64,000 bases of DNA from Loxodes magnus (lineage: Eukaryota > Ciliophora > Karyorelictea > Loxodida > Loxodidae). The DNA is taken from contig CAMPDV010000125.1 in the NCBI GenBank assembly GCA_946699065.1, positions 310,001 through 374,000 on the forward strand, given 5' to 3'. The notes beneath the pieces were generated by a model. It had not been told where the DNA came from, ran no database searches, and saw nothing but the letters and a program-made list of their open reading frames with translations. Positions 1 through 14,589 of this stretch are shown in pieces (position 1 is the stretch's first letter; each line of letters opens with the position of its first letter). The position numbers and the translations under genes are program-made.

Positions 1-3000
1 AGTTTATAAAGAACTATTATTTAGACATTAAAGGGTTATTCTTAAATTAAGCAAATTTAGTTTCCTTCCTTTATTCAATTAATTATGTTTCTTAAAGTTG
101 TAAGACATTAAGAAGTTAATAGTATAAATTGCTTAAAACCATAACTAAGGTGAGGTAAATAATGATGCTTATAATTAAGTTTATAGCTAAAATCTAGTCT
201 TCATTTATCTTATTTCCCTTTCAGATTTCGCTTTAAATAATCTAATTAAGTTTTTTCGTATTTTTCCTTATATTTTGAATAAATTATAATAAGGAAATGA
301 GTAGAAATGTTATTAGTTAGAAGCTTTATATTAAAGAGAATATAGTTAGCTAAACAAATAATCTCAAACCTCATTTAGAATAATTTTTTCCATAGTAATA
401 GAATTTTTAGATCTTAATGAAGTAAGCTAGTTACTGCTTCTTAATTTAAAAATATTTTGCTATATTTAAAATGTAGCTACTTCTTAAAGCTTTTTACTTT
501 TTAGATGTATAAATTACTGAAACTAAGTTTTAAAATTTTAGCTATTTATTGTAAATATCTGGTTGCTTTAACCTAAAAACTTGCTACTAATTTCTTTCTA
601 CAGTCTATCTACTTAAACCTACATGAAATTACTTATGAAAGTAATATAGAGAAACTTTAATTTTAATAGCATTTATATAGGTTTATCTTATATTTAGATG
701 TAATAATGACAACAATTACTCAAGTACATTAAATGACTATATTCAGACTTTATTTATTAAATAAAGTTAAAAATGATATAATATAGAATTTTACACCTAC
801 CATTGATATAAGCAGTCTATTTCTTTACTTGAATGCTTTATTATCATTTATTCAGAAATATCTTTTTTAAACTCTAATTTCATAGCTCTAAGCATTTGCT
901 GTATTGGTTAGTTAATAAGAGGAAATAGCTCTTTATGAGAATGAACAATTTGATAAAGTTAAGGTATTAATTGCTAAGAAGTAGAATTGGTATGCAACAG
1001 CAAAATCTTATAAATAAGAAGCTAAAGATAGTATCCATAGTTTCCTTTTTATAGTATTTACTTCATATCAATAATAGGATTAACTCTAAAGGATATTAAG
1101 ATAACAAAGAATTTAATTAGTTTCAGAATCTAGAAAATGTAATAAAGTTTAATAAAGATAATTGAAAAAGAGCAAAGAAATAGTTCAATGAGAGATAATC
1201 TCCATACTTTTTAAATATATTTAATAACCTTTAAGCAAAAGATCTAGATTATCTAATTAAAGTATTAAGAAATCTAAAAGTATCATTAAGAGAGATCTAT
1301 TCATCAAACTATAAAAGATAAACCTGGGAGAAATAGCTTTTTTCTTAAGTCTAATTAGTAATAAAAATAATGAGTAGTAATTGTAATAATAAAAAGCTAA
1401 TTAAAAAATAAATATCCTAAATTAAGATTTAAAACTATATTAAGTAATATTAATCTTATTTAATACTGCTTTAATTTAAGATATAGTATAAACTAGAAAA
1501 TTATAAAAAGGCTATAAGTTTATAAAATAGCAAAAAGGATTAAATAACTTTTTTATTTGAGTGTGCTAAGATTAAATATAACAATAGAGATAAGCATATT
1601 TTATCTGAATTAAGGTGCAAGATTATATGAAAAAATAAATAATTAATTAATAATATAAGCCAATGAAGTTCTATATTTAAAGCATCTAATTTTAGATATA
1701 TGATGTATATAGTACCTTCTTATAAAAAGAGGCAATAAGAGCTAATTGAATGTAATAGAAAGATTCTCATTTATAATGTAAATTTTTTAAATGCTTTAAT
1801 TAGGTTTATAAGTTGAAGTATTACATTCAGATATAATTATTTTATTTAATAATTATGATTTCAAAAATAGCTGGAGGTTATTTAAGATTGTTACCTAAAA
1901 TTAAAAAGAAAATATTACAAATCTTAGTAAATTTGACTATTGAGAGATAAAGGTGTTAAAGATAAGAAATAATTAATAAGGACAATTTTGTTAAGCTTAA
2001 ATAGTAAATTAGCCAGTTGCATTTAATAATAGAATATAAGAATAATCCTAAGTAATAGTTAACCTTTTATTAGTTCTTATTATATAATATCTACTAATGA
2101 GAATTTTTATTTACTTTACTGTATTTTTGTTTTTTAAGCTATTACAATTATTTTAAAAGAAGACAATTCTTACTTAAGTTCAATTGATTGAATACTAAGA
2201 TTTTATCTTCACATTTATATTTAGATAATCAACTACAACCGAAATTGTCAAAAATCTTGCTTCAAATAATTTTTGAAATAAAAAATTTTGTTTTATAAGG
2301 TACTATAACAAGGAAAAAACAACTTAAGATATAAATCTAATATATTAAAACGAAAAAGAGACTGATATTCTTGCTATTTTTAGTATTTTCTAATATAATG
2401 CATAGAAATTAACCTTTATTCTATCTTAATAAACTTTCTTTTATTCTCTTTAAATCTAAAATTTTATTTCTAAGAGGAACGCTGTTTAAAGTAATTTAAC
2501 ATATCTGTATTATTTTTATTTGCCTTATTCTCTTTTTTACCTTTATTTGATGCCATTTAGTCTTTCTGCTATTTTTAACTAAATAGAGGTTCGAATATTT
2601 GATTTACTATTAATTAGCTAATTTTATTTTAATTTTAGTTTAATCTCAGATTCTCTTAACTATAGCAATTTCAATCATTCATCCTTAAATTATTAATTCA
2701 CTAATTCCATAAAAATCTCTCCTTCATAATTTGTATATTCTGACTTACTTTTCAATTCCATACTACTCTACAATGAAAATAGTAAGGAAGTAGATATAAT
2801 TTAAGAGTGTAGATATGCAAACTTGTAAGGTTAATAACTTAATTCTATCTAGAAGCATTATATCTATAATTTTAAGGATTAAAAGTTTGATTTTAGTTAA
2901 GAAACTTACTTTCTACTTCCCTTTTGCTCTTACCTTTATAAAAATCTTCATTTAAAACTCTTTATTTTTGCTTTTATCTAACTTAGCCTTAATTTTTTTT

Positions 3001-4727
3001 TGTATAAAGTTAAATAACATAGGCTAATAGCTAAAAATAATAAAGGCTTTAATAATAAAAAGATGATAATTAAGGATATATAATATTAAATATAAGGTAA
3101 TATAAAGTTTAAGTTATTTCACGTTAAAATAGGCATCTTAAGGCGATTTCTGCTAGAGACTTTTTTTGATCTTTTTCTAGCTTAAGATACTAAGGGAATT
3201 TATATAATAATAGAAAGTGCAAATATAACTCTTATTTGTATATAAAGCAAGTTTTAAATTGATCTCTTTGATTCTACATGCTTAATATATTAGCACCTAA
3301 AACAAACACTTAAACTATATAGCTTTTAATATAATTAAGCAAAATTAAATATTTTAAGACTCTTTAACTTAAATATAAGGATAAAGTATACTTAGACTTT
3401 AATATTGCTATACATAAATATTGCTTATGCATGTAAATATCTTTATTCGGAAAGAAAGTTGCTCATTTAATTTGAAAGGAAAAAAGCTGTAGCAAGCTAT
3501 TTTCTTATTAATAGCAATTAAAAATTAAAATGCATAACTTTATCTTTAAAGTGTCTTTTCTCATATACCATTTAATTGAAAACCACTTAATCTCTTATTT
3601 GCTTGAAATTTACTCCTAATTTTTTTTCAATTTATTGAGCAATCTTTGTATCTTCTTTAAGTCATTTTTAAAAGAACGCTCCAACTGAGTTATGAGAATT
3701 ACATAAGATTCTTAATATTAAAATTTATAAAAATTGAAGGTACTGTAACTAGTTAAACTGTATCTTGCTTTAACGAAATTTTATTAGTTGGAGCAATTAA
3801 AAATTGAAATATTTTGCTGAAATTGGAGTTAATGGACTTGCCTTAATATCACATAAATTTCAATTTAGTCTACATAAGTCTAGGCATACCATATATGTTT
3901 TCTTTAATTCATTCATAAATTAAAGTATTAAGTTGGATCATCAGATATAATGCATAGTTAAAAATTTAGTATTAACACTCTAAATTTTAAATTTTATTCT
4001 GTTATTAAATATATAGACTAAAAATTCTTATTATATAGCTTTGACTTTAACTAATAGAAATTTAATTTAAACTTTAAGCTTTTCAACTTTCAAAGCTTTA
4101 ATTACTAGCTTTAACTCTTGTGAATTTAATAAAATTAAAAATCTAATTTTAATTAAATCTTTACTGGTTTTTAAAGTCTGATATGTAGCCTAAAACTATT
4201 TAAGAAATCATTTTTAGTTAACTACCTTATTAGAAATTGATTTAAGTACTTGCTATTATGTTTTTTGTATAGTTATCAAATGTTTAGAATGTAAAATTTA
4301 CGTTTTGATTCCTTAATCTAGCTAGTAAAGAGATTTAGTATAGTATTAAGCTTTCTTCTAAGATCTTTATAATAGCAATTAAGTACTGCATCCTTTTTAA
4401 ATTTGGTTCTTTTATGTTATAAATGATATGACTATTTTATTTCTAGTAGTAGACTAACACTATGCAATTTATTTTGAACTATACTCTATTTTTCTTTAAA
4501 TAAGGTAATTTATTTATTCTTCGCTAGTTAACTAGAATTCCTATTTTTATTCTTAGACTTAGTATACTATAGATTTGCTTATTCTATTTACTTGTAAAAG
4601 TATTAAATATGCAGCAAAAGTTTGAAATAACATTATTCAGTTGCTTTAGAGATCTAGTTAGATAGTTAAATAAAGTGGCTTAATTAAAAAGGTAAATTTT
4701 AATTAAATATTTTAAGATAAAAGTGCT
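1..4727. other. AT-rich region without a convincing gene
   Basis: Very AT-rich sequence downstream of the first PAS gene. Stops in all frames under the ciliate code (TGA) are spaced as expected by chance, and no reading frame shows recognisable protein motifs. One weak candidate ORF (733-1191, listed separately) is the only stretch with slightly protein-like composition. No structured RNA, tandem repeat or mobile element was recognised. Germline-limited or retained IES-like DNA could be hidden here but cannot be seen without comparison to another nuclear genome. Confidence 0.6.
733..1191 (+). CDS. Weak candidate ORF, 152 aa, unknown
   Basis: Read with TAA/TAG as Gln, an ATG at 733 opens a 152-residue frame ending at TGA 1189-1191. 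The middle (about residues 55-95) has a soluble, charged composition, with EEIALYENEQFDKVK and WYATAKSYKQEAKD visible, unlike the surrounding AT-rich DNA. The N-terminal third is hydrophobic and could be random. No family is recognised. TGA is rare in sequence this AT-rich, so a frame of this length can arise by chance. It could be a small gene, a decayed gene or nothing. Confidence 0.18.
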
Positions 4728-7700
4728 TCAGAGATTTTTGATGGTCTCTATGAATTCATTTTTAAGGTTACCGTAAATGATGAATTTGGTAGGAAGTAGC
4801 TTTATTATATTAGTCTGCTCCATGATGATTTAACTGAAATATTAAGTCAGAATTATTCAAACTGTCACAAATAGTATAACATAAACACAAGTTTGGATAG
4901 AATTGAAAATGTCACAATATTTTTAAGCTTCTACGAAATCTTACTTGATATTGTCCTTTATTTCTTCCTAAATCCTTCCATCAAGATCTACCAAAAAAAA
5001 TTGCTCCAGAATCTTGCTTTCTATAAATTTTTATGATTGAAGGATTTTTAAGCCGGTTTCTTAACTTCTATCTGAAATCATAAACTCTTAGTAAATTTCT
5101 CTCAAATTTTATATATACTTTATAGTAGCCAAATGATATCCTTACTAAAGGCTACCATCTGCTACTTATTAACATAAACTTTGCTCTATAAAAATAGAGC
5201 AGGCATCTTGATCTGTCGTTTAATCATACAAGTCTGTGAAATCTTTTGAAAAGACATCGATTTTGTCTTAAAAATACTAGTTGTACTCTAAACTTACTTA
5301 CTCCAATTCATCTATTAAATATGGAGTTAACTATTCAGTATTTTGATTGATTACCATAGAAGATTAATTAAGCAATAATTCAATTAAGGAGGTAATGGAC
5401 ATTTAAGTCAATATTTACTTCTCTGATATCAAAAAGTTTCCTTTCTAGTGAATTTCAAAGTTTTAAACGTAATTTGGATAAAGAGTAAAGTCTATAATAT
5501 AGTATACTTAAAAGCATATTATAAATAAGAAAATCAAGATTGAAAATTAGCTCCAATTTTTTCATTCGTTTATACTCTAAAGCATATTTTTAGGATTTCT
5601 TTAACTATGTCTCTTTGTGTTCTTTTTACTAGTTTTCATTTATTTTTAATTCTGAACGATAGAAAGATCAGTGATGTTTTGCTTATTTTCAAAAATAGTA
5701 ACATTAGAAGTACTAGTCTTAGATTCTCCCTGAAAGTTTTATTAACTCTAATCTTCTTTACAGTCTTCTTGAAGTTCATTAACCAAGCTTATTTCATCCA
5801 AGCTAAGTAGCTTTTATTACAATTCTTCTTATAGTTTTTTTTAATACTTCTAAGCATAAATTTTAGCAATCTTAACAAAGAAAAAAATAATTCTTTTCCT
5901 TGACTTCATTATTTTTATTACTATGTAGTATATAAAGACGAACATGAACAAATCGAATGTAGTCTATATTACGAAGCAGATTATAGAAACTTTTCTTATT
6001 TTATTGAAGTTTTATTCAGGTTTATCAACCATTTCCTTCAATAAGTTATAGCTCTATTATAGTAAAGTATTTAATCCATTTATCCTGAAAGAAAATAAGA
6101 ATATATTCCCTTGCTTTTAGTAGTTTTCTTTAGTCATTGATGAAATCATAAACAAGTTCCTATTAATTAATTGGCAACCTTAAATGTAGTTTAAAGTTGA
6201 ATTCTGAGACTAAACATTTTCTTCAATTAAAGATTTCATGTGAATAACTAAATCCTTTTTGTATGAATTAGGGAATCACTTTGCAAGCTTATATAGATCT
6301 AAAATGTTTTCATTTAGTTATCTCTAGATTTATTTTATTTCTTACTAGATATTATCAAATAAGTCCTATGTATATACTTACCTTTAGAACTATCATAAAT
6401 ATTCATCAGATATTGAGCCTGTTACATGACCTTTTAGTGATACAACTAATCAATGAGAACTAATGGTGAGATTGCTTATTGATAAAATCAGGTCGAGCTT
6501 ATTGTAGTTAGTTTCGTATATTTATAATGAGTCTTACATGATAATTTAAGTATACCATATAAAAACCATTAAAATGATAAGGAAAATGAGGCCTGTTATT
6601 TTCAGCAATTTCCTTATTTTTTATAGAGTAATCTAAATTTTATTCTATCTTAATCTTTGTATTTAAGCGACTTCACTGTCAGATTATTGAGGAACAGAGG
6701 CTTCATTAATGGATTTTTATTTACTGTTTTTTTCTTCTCTTGAATTAAAAAAATGCTATGAAGAAAAATATGAACGTTAAGATGGACTTTCAATTGAGCT
6801 TTCTTAGTATACCTAAAGTTACTTAAAAAAGGATCCAACAAGAACTATTTGAATTAGATAACTTCCAAATATAGGCCAAAAACCTTCTACTGAGTTAATT
6901 TATATATTCTCCTAATTGTTATCGTTTTATTCTTAACTTTCACTTTTTTAGGATTATTTAATACTAGGAAAGAAAACATTATTAAAGCTAGACTATTCCA
7001 TATAACTATTTTTTGGACTTTGCTGCTTTTTCAGTAGAGATTTGCTATGTTGACTAAATGAATTTGCAGCAATAATTTTGTTTGTGTTCAAATAGCTTTA
7101 ATACTGAGGGCAGAATTCGTTTAATTTTACCTTAGCATTTGAAGTATTTTCTTACTTTGCGAATAAATACTATAGATGCTATTATTTAGCTATTATTAAG
7201 CCTTCCTCATCTATTAATAAAAGTCCACTATTCTTTACACTATTCAATGGTTAAAAAGCGAAAAGAATCTCAAGCTTTGAATTCTTCCAACGAGGAGTCG
7301 CGAGTTAAATAAGAGGAAGAAGAAAGCCATCTTAAGTCAAAAGAACTGTTTTTATTTCATTACCCAACGAATCGTCTATATAAGTCTTTAGTTGTTTTTA
7401 AATATGATAAGGACAGAGTTAATCGAAAGTAATAGTTTCAATTACAGAAGAAGCGAACTTGAGTGTTTAGCAGGCCTATTGATTAGCATAGATAATTTTA
7501 TAATTATCATTAGCATTTAAAACTATTATCATTATGTCTTCATCTAATAAATTAGTTAAAAAATCATTTTTCCTAAATAGTTTAATTCTTTCATTGGCAA
7601 ACTTCTTATTTTCAGCATTTTTTTTAATTCCTTCTATTTTAGGATCTTCCGAGTTAATTATCTGCAATGTTTCCGCATATTAGAAATCAGCTTTATAGAA

Positions 7701-9383
7701 TTGAGGGTTGATGTTCATAATTTAACCGTATAATTTATCCATTTCATCTTAGAGTTTTTAAATGTCTTTATTTAAGTTAAGTAATTACTATTCTTATATT
7801 AAATCATGAGAGAGATGCTCCCAAAATTTTAGGTATTTTAACTATAAGGCATTTTTTGTTAACTTTAGGTTTTTAAAGATTTCATTCAAGTCAATTATTA
7901 TCTCTACATCAAGCAACTAGCTATCGAAATGTTTCTTTATGTAATCTGATTAATCTTATACTTTCTATTGATGGTCTAGTCTTATTTTTTGTAAAGCAGT
8001 TTCTTTTTATTCGTGGACTATATTCATTAATAGCTGATCTGCTAAAAAGAGATAAAATTTGAATACTAAATTTTGCTTTTCATTTCCAAACTGTTTTAGT
8101 ACCTCAAAACATAACTAAAACTGCTTTTGTTGCTATAGAATGAAAAATAAGGTAAACATAACGAAAGATTTTGAGAATTATTTTTTAGAACTAAAATGAG
8201 TTATAACTTAGTTACACATCGAAATCAAGATTTCATTGAAGACTTAAGCGTTTTTAGTGATTTTCATACCTTCAAATATCTTTTATTAATCCTTTGATTT
8301 AAGATTCTTTACCAAAGAGCCTTTTAGCAAAACGATTAATTTTGGATCAAGTAATTATCTCCCTTGTAAGGCATGAATTTATCTATAGAAATTTATTATT
8401 TACAAGCAATGCTCCATGTTTTTTTCTTTGCTCATCTTTAAACTCATAAAATACTCAATTCTTTTTAGATAAATAAAGTTTCCGATTTGGTAAAGAAAAG
8501 GAATTAAAACAAGAAGAAAAAAGACTTTAAGATCTTGGGTTTCTAAAATTAACATAATGCTTGCAACTAAAATTTTGACTAAGAAAAGGAAGAAATCTCA
8601 CATTTCTACTATTATGCTTGCATATGTTCCTATGCTAAGTTTCTTCAATAAAACTCTTATTTAGTTAACTAAATAAAATATAAGTAAGGATTGCATTTGC
8701 TTGAATGAGTTTAAGATTATTATAACCAAAGTTTGCATTAAATATATGCAATGCTGCTAAGACTAGTGAAACAAAATATCATTAGATATTCTTATTTCGA
8801 AATTAACATCTACTGTCAGGTATAAATTGGCTATTAGGTATACCAAGATCATGATAATCTCTACAAAGGAAATTATAAATAGTATCATATATATTGTCGA
8901 AAAATATTATATGTCGTCTGGAAATAACTTGGGTGAAGCTATCATTGTTATTAAAGTCTTGTTTACAGGAATTGATAAAATCAGATAGAAGTTATCTGAG
9001 TTCCACGTAGCAAAATCAATAATTAATTTGAAAGGTTTAGAGGCCTTCATTATATATAAGCTGCAACCAAATAATATAATAACATAAATTGAGCACACTA
9101 TATATAAAAAAATAAAATGATCAAACGATTTATCAAACATAGGAGTTACTACGAATCCTCCGAAAACTTCTTTTATCTTCTCTACTTCAAAGGCTGCTTT
9201 ACTCTCCAAATCAACCAAAGAGATTAACAAGTAGATATTCTGGATAAAGTGTATCAACTGAGTACAAATAACTTGCTTTGTTTGGTCTCCTTTAGAATTT
9301 TTTAACTTATTCACTTATATAATCACATACAAGCGTTAGTAAAGGTTTTAGAAATTATTTGTTCAGAGGCTAAGTTGTGACAT
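4728..9383 (-). CDS. PAS-domain polytopic membrane protein (paralogue 1)
   Basis: Large receptor-like membrane protein of 1551 residues. With TAA/TAG as Gln a single frame runs from ATG 9383 to TGA 4728-4730 without an intron. The N-terminal ~400 residues hold several hydrophobic segments (FIFLYIVCSIYVIILFG near residue 95). About residues 585-720 form a PAS-like core: LLDEDIMIIVLNANDNYK, IIYANQQAC, LCPYHI, then LTQDGFLLPLIQLATPRW and LLIDEEG. Another membrane segment (GLIFLIILMVFIWYT) lies near 935. This N-TM/PAS/C-TM layout resembles the multi-TM PAS proteins expanded in ciliates and often labelled tiny-macrocysts (TmcB)-like. That name is from memory and tentative, and the ligand is unknown. 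The start is supported by the near-identical N-terminus of the paralogue at 57485-62143, including a shared TGA read as Trp at residue 7. Both proteins end in a similar KNEFIE-containing tail. Confidence 0.8.
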
Positions 9384-12300
9384 TTTTATAATTAAAATAA
9401 TAAATATCCCTAAATGCTCATAGATTGTTTAATTTTAGATTGAGTTAGATAAATATATTAAAAACTTAATATCAGAGTTCTCTAAGTTTACTAAATTCAG
9501 TTATGACTAAAAAGTTTATTCGAACTTCTAAAACCTAGAATAATCTCAAATAACACTTTAGACATCAAACTAGCTTCCATATGGGTAAAGTTTCTGGATT
9601 AAGATAATAAATTTATTTGAAGTTAATTTTATAAGTTTTAATAATTTGACTTTATTAAGCTACTAATTTTTAGAAAGCATACTGCTATTGAATTTATGAT
9701 TAAACTAACTCTAACTTACTAGACAAATATTTTAATTTTTCAGTTCAAATTTTAATTTAAAAATTAAATTTAAACTTAAATTTTAGCTCTTTTCCTACTC
9801 ATAAATTATACTAGGAAATAATGTTCTATATTTAATTGTCTAACAATCATTTAACTAAAATTATTATTTTAGTCATTATATAAATTTTGATGATACACCT
9901 TTTTTATTCTAAATATACTTGGAGAATTATTTTAAGATGTGTATTATAATATAATTTATAATAAATAAAGATACTCTATTATTTATATCTTCTACACTTA
10001 AACTTATTTCTTTATGATATTTTTATACATTGGATTAATATACTTGCTATATCGATGGTAAGTGTAAATTGCGTATCTAAATGGAGAAGATGCTTTATTA
10101 ATAAAAGAGAGTTAATTATAAGTATAGTATCTAGAAATAATGGAAGTGCATATAAATTGATTAAAACTAAGCTCATTCGATTTATAATTTAAGCTTTTAT
10201 ATGACATTGGCCATCTCTATCTAGTCTAATGCTAGAACTATTAGAAAATCTCCAAAGGTTTTCTTTAAATTTTGTTATGATTTAAGCTTAAAGTATTAGT
10301 TAGATTATAGATAAAATAAATTCTTGCTTGAGAGTGTTTATCAAAGTTGGATTCATTTTGTACTTTTTGAACGTTCTCAAAATAATAATTAAAGTTAATG
10401 GTTCAAATAAATTGTTTTGAATAATCTATCTAAGCTACCATTTCTGATATATCTTTTATATTAATTAAATTACAATCTCCATATATTTATTCTATTCTAT
10501 CTCAAAACATTTAAGAAAACTTTATTCTTACTAAAAATTATGTTCAAAATAGCTCAAAATTAATCTTAAGTAAATGCAATAAAGACAGCTACAGTTCTAT
10601 TATCTTTCAACTATTACTAAACCCAAAAATATTTTAGTTTTAGAATTAATTAATATCTTTACTTATAGTCTCTACTACTAGTTAATTATATAATTTGTTA
10701 TATATAGTTCAATTATCTTAAAACTAACTTAGTCCTATTTATAATTATTGCTGTCTTTAAAATTTTAAATTAAAGGCTAGTTTTAAATATAATTATATGG
10801 GAAATGTTCACTAGATTTATTTTATTTATCTCCTTAGTTATTAGATTTATAGTACTATATATATTTATGCCAAAAGCTAGTTTAATATCTCAAAGCCAAA
10901 AAAACATTAAAAGTCTTGATAATAATATATTAAGATATTTAAATTCTCTCTCTATTATATATTCAGGTAGAATTTTTGGACTTAAGTGTTAAATTACTTA
11001 AGTATTCACATTTATTAAGCCAACTAAATTTGGAAAGGGTATGTTATAATATATCAAAGGCATTTGATTATATCATAAGAAAAAATGAGATATTTACTAT
11101 TAATTCCCTTTATTTTGATTACACTTTAAAATATAAAAATTTCATACTGTATCTAAGATTGTTTATTAGATAAATGATTAATAATCTAACTAAGCTAGTA
11201 ATTATAGCTTTGTATTTTTAGACTGAAAGGAGGATTTAATTACTAATTTATTCTCTTTTAGAATAAATAAAAAATTAGTTATTTTAACTCTTTAGAATAG
11301 TTAAAGATTAATTAGTCTAATCCTCATTCATTCTATTCAACTATATATTTTTCTTCTTTCTCTTAATCCTATCCCAAGTGAGATAGATATAGCCTTAGAT
11401 ATTCTTATCCTTATGCATATCTGCAAATGTTCTTTTAATTTATTTTTTCTGTTGTATTTTAACGATTAAAACTTTGGATATTAGTAGAAATATTTTTCAG
11501 ATAAATAGCCTTTTTTCATTAAATTTTAATAATTAAATTAGCAAAGCTTTATACATTATATCTTATACTTTAATTAAGATTATAAGACTTAGATTCTACC
11601 TGTCAAGTAATTATCTTTATAGTTAGAAACAAATTTAATGGTATATCTATCACTTACAACTCAAGTAATTATAGATACATGACTCTTAATATATCTTGGA
11701 TTATTAAAGATAATAAATTTAAGCTTCTGGTATCAAATTAAACTATACGACTGAAATCTAGTAATAGGTAATTTAATAGTTCTTGATAGAATATTATAAT
11801 CTTTCTCCTTTTACTTTAAATACAAATATTTAATGCTTTAATTTTTTAAAGTCATTCTTATTTTATTTTCCTTATTTATTTTTTTTAACCCACGGGTAAA
11901 AATAATAAAAGTTCTTCGTCATTGAAAGAGAAGCATAAAATGAAAGAGATGAAAAGTAGTTAGGTTTAGTTCTTATTATTTTGCTATAATTGATCTTTGT
12001 ATAACTTTATTTCAATAGCACAAATCATAAAATATAGATTATAATTGCTATCGTTCATGATGGTAAAAGATAACTCAGAGATAGAAATAAAGACTTATTA
12101 GAAAGTGATTCTGCTTTTAATATTCCATTAATGTAAATTTCCTTAGTTCACCTTTATGATATTTATTGTAAATAAAGCTTTAAAATCTAAATTATGATTA
12201 CAGATTTTAGAACCTGAAGCTAAGTTATGAAAATAAAGGCATCATAATATATAGAAGTTAAATAATAAGATGCATCTAGGAGTTTAAGCTTGAATTTTTA

Positions 12301-14589
12301 TAATATTTCAAGTATAGAACTAAGATATTTTTTCAGATTTGAATTTTAATATTAGAAAACTAAAATTTATATTATGCTTTTTATTTCCTTTACATTAAGC
12401 ATCTTCTTATCTTTTTTAAAATTACTTTCTATCTATATTCCCATACGACTTATAAAAAGGCTACTTGAATACAAAATTCATATAAGAGTTATTTAATATA
12501 ATTTATTTTTATTAGAAGAGATAAGTACTCATTCATTTCATTTACTTTAAAAGGTATAATTAAATAGTGTTATCTTAGCTCTAGTCAATTATAAAGATAT
12601 TGCCCATCTTAATTGATTCTATATACATTTAAATGTATAAATAATGTTTGAAATGCTTCTAAAATCTAAATAATTAAAAATTTGATTTATTTAACTTTCT
12701 CATTTCTTTCGATAATGCATCTATTACTTCTTAGTTACATCATTACATATATTTTAGAATTATCACTACCAGTCAGATATACTTATTTAAACTATTTTTA
12801 ATAAGCATACTTTATTATAAAAGTTAATATGACTTTATTTCTTATTTTTCCTTTTCATTTAAATTTTAGTTAAATTAAAGAAAAATATTGTAATTTAAAT
12901 TATTTTCATTATATTAGATTATTATTAAACAACTTATTCACTATATTTATTATTTCTTATTAAAGCCTAGTGTTCATAGTTTAAATAAACCTTACTAATT
13001 CATTCCATACCTATAGTATCATATATATATATATTCAAATTATTAGTGTACTGCAGTTTATCAATATTTTCATCTTTTAGATGTCAAGCTGGTAGAAGCT
13101 TTTCCTTAGAAATAAATGTCTTAATACACTGCGAAGTTTATATAGCTATGTTTATGCAACTAGAGTTAAATAGTCATTTGCTAATTTGAAATTATCCGAA
13201 AATAATAAGAAAAATTTAATTAAAAGTAGCTTTATTTGATGCTTCATTAATAATGGAGCATCAATTTACTAATCCAAGATAATCTTTCATATTTAGAACA
13301 TTTAGATCATTTTACTAAGAAATACCATCAAACCAAGTAAGATTTAAAACTTTTCTAATTTAAAATACCAAGCAAGGCAATAGTTATTAGTAGATTTATT
13401 AAAAATAGGAAGAAACTAAGAATAGTTTTATCTATATCCTTATAAATTATTTAACTAACTCTACTTACTTTCAGGTTTTTATTTAATTTATGCTTTTGAA
13501 ATGGTTTAAGATTCAATTTTACTTTTTGCAGTAAACTTCTATTTAGTAATTAGACTGATATGTCTCCTAATATTTGCTAGTTTCTATTTTTATAGTCTTT
13601 GTTTAAATCTCAAACTAGTATATTAAAAAAAAGTAAATTGTTGTTTATTTAGCCTCTTCATATTAGATTTAGTGCTGCATCTAATATGTTTAGTTAAACA
13701 TATTTTTTTATTATTAACATAGAGAAATAGTAGTGAGTTAGATTTACTAAAGCAAGCTATATATTTGTTATTTCAATATAACTTTAAAAATAAATATGCA
13801 AAGTTTCTAACTTTAAAGCTAATTAAAGCATATATCTATCTACTGTACATTAGAATAGAAAAGTTGATAATATAATTTAAAACTATAAATGTATTAAACA
13901 TAAAGATACCAACACATAGCTATGAAGCTTTGCTTTACATTACTTTATATATTATCCATATAGTAATTTTGATAATCTATGTAGTTAAAATTATTCCTAT
14001 TAGTTCTTTAATATCCTTTTATTTCTAACTCAATCTCCAGTATATTATATCAGCAATATTTAAGTAAATTATTTTACTTTATAATAATATATTCAGGATA
14101 TAAAGCATCTATAGACTAAACTAATTATAATAATGTATAAAGTAGAAGAATTAGGCGTATAGCATCTTTAAAGAGTGAAATTATACCTACCTATAAAGTA
14201 GGTAGTAAACTAGTATATTTAACTAAATACTAATAAAGTAAGCTATATAAATAGATATTATGATAGTACACTTATCAACTAACTATTCCTACTTCTCTTA
14301 TTCATATTAATCATCCTAGCTGCTTTTTGATTCAATAAAACTACTTTATTTTAGTGAAAATCTATATCCTTCTTCAAGTCTTTTTGATTATAAACTAAGC
14401 TTTGATAAGTTTTATTTAGAGTTAGTTAATAAAAAAGATATAAATAGTAAGTAATAAGGTAGAATTCTTCCAATAAGCACGATAATACTAGCTAATATAG
14501 ATTAAAAGGGAATAATAAAGAGTTGAATTAATACATATTACTTTATTTAATAGTCTGTATAAATATAATGAGCTAGATTCTACACAGAA
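9384..14589. other. 5.2 kb AT-rich gene desert
   Basis: No coding region, structured RNA or repeat family was recognised. Standard-code ORFs at 10804-10992 and 10976-11173 are low-complexity and AT-driven. A short near-palindrome around CCCACGGG (11886-11900) and an AT dinucleotide run near 13020-13034 are the only local features. The region separates the first PAS gene from the block of plus-strand genes. Confidence 0.6.

Noticed and set aside
2585..2615. GGTTCGAAT resembling a tRNA T-loop
   Set aside because: No matching acceptor, D or anticodon arms around it.
4728..9383. First PAS gene as a pseudogene, because standard translation shows many stops
   Set aside because: All stops are TAA/TAG (Gln) or TGA at shared Trp sites, and the frame matches the intact paralogue end to end.
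10804..11173. Two overlapping standard-code ORFs of 62 and 65 residues
   Set aside because: Low-complexity, AT-driven, no motif, and interrupted when read in the local code; chance ORFs.
11886..11900. Near-palindrome around CCCACGGG as an operator or origin
   Set aside because: Single short occurrence with no context; expected by chance at this scale.
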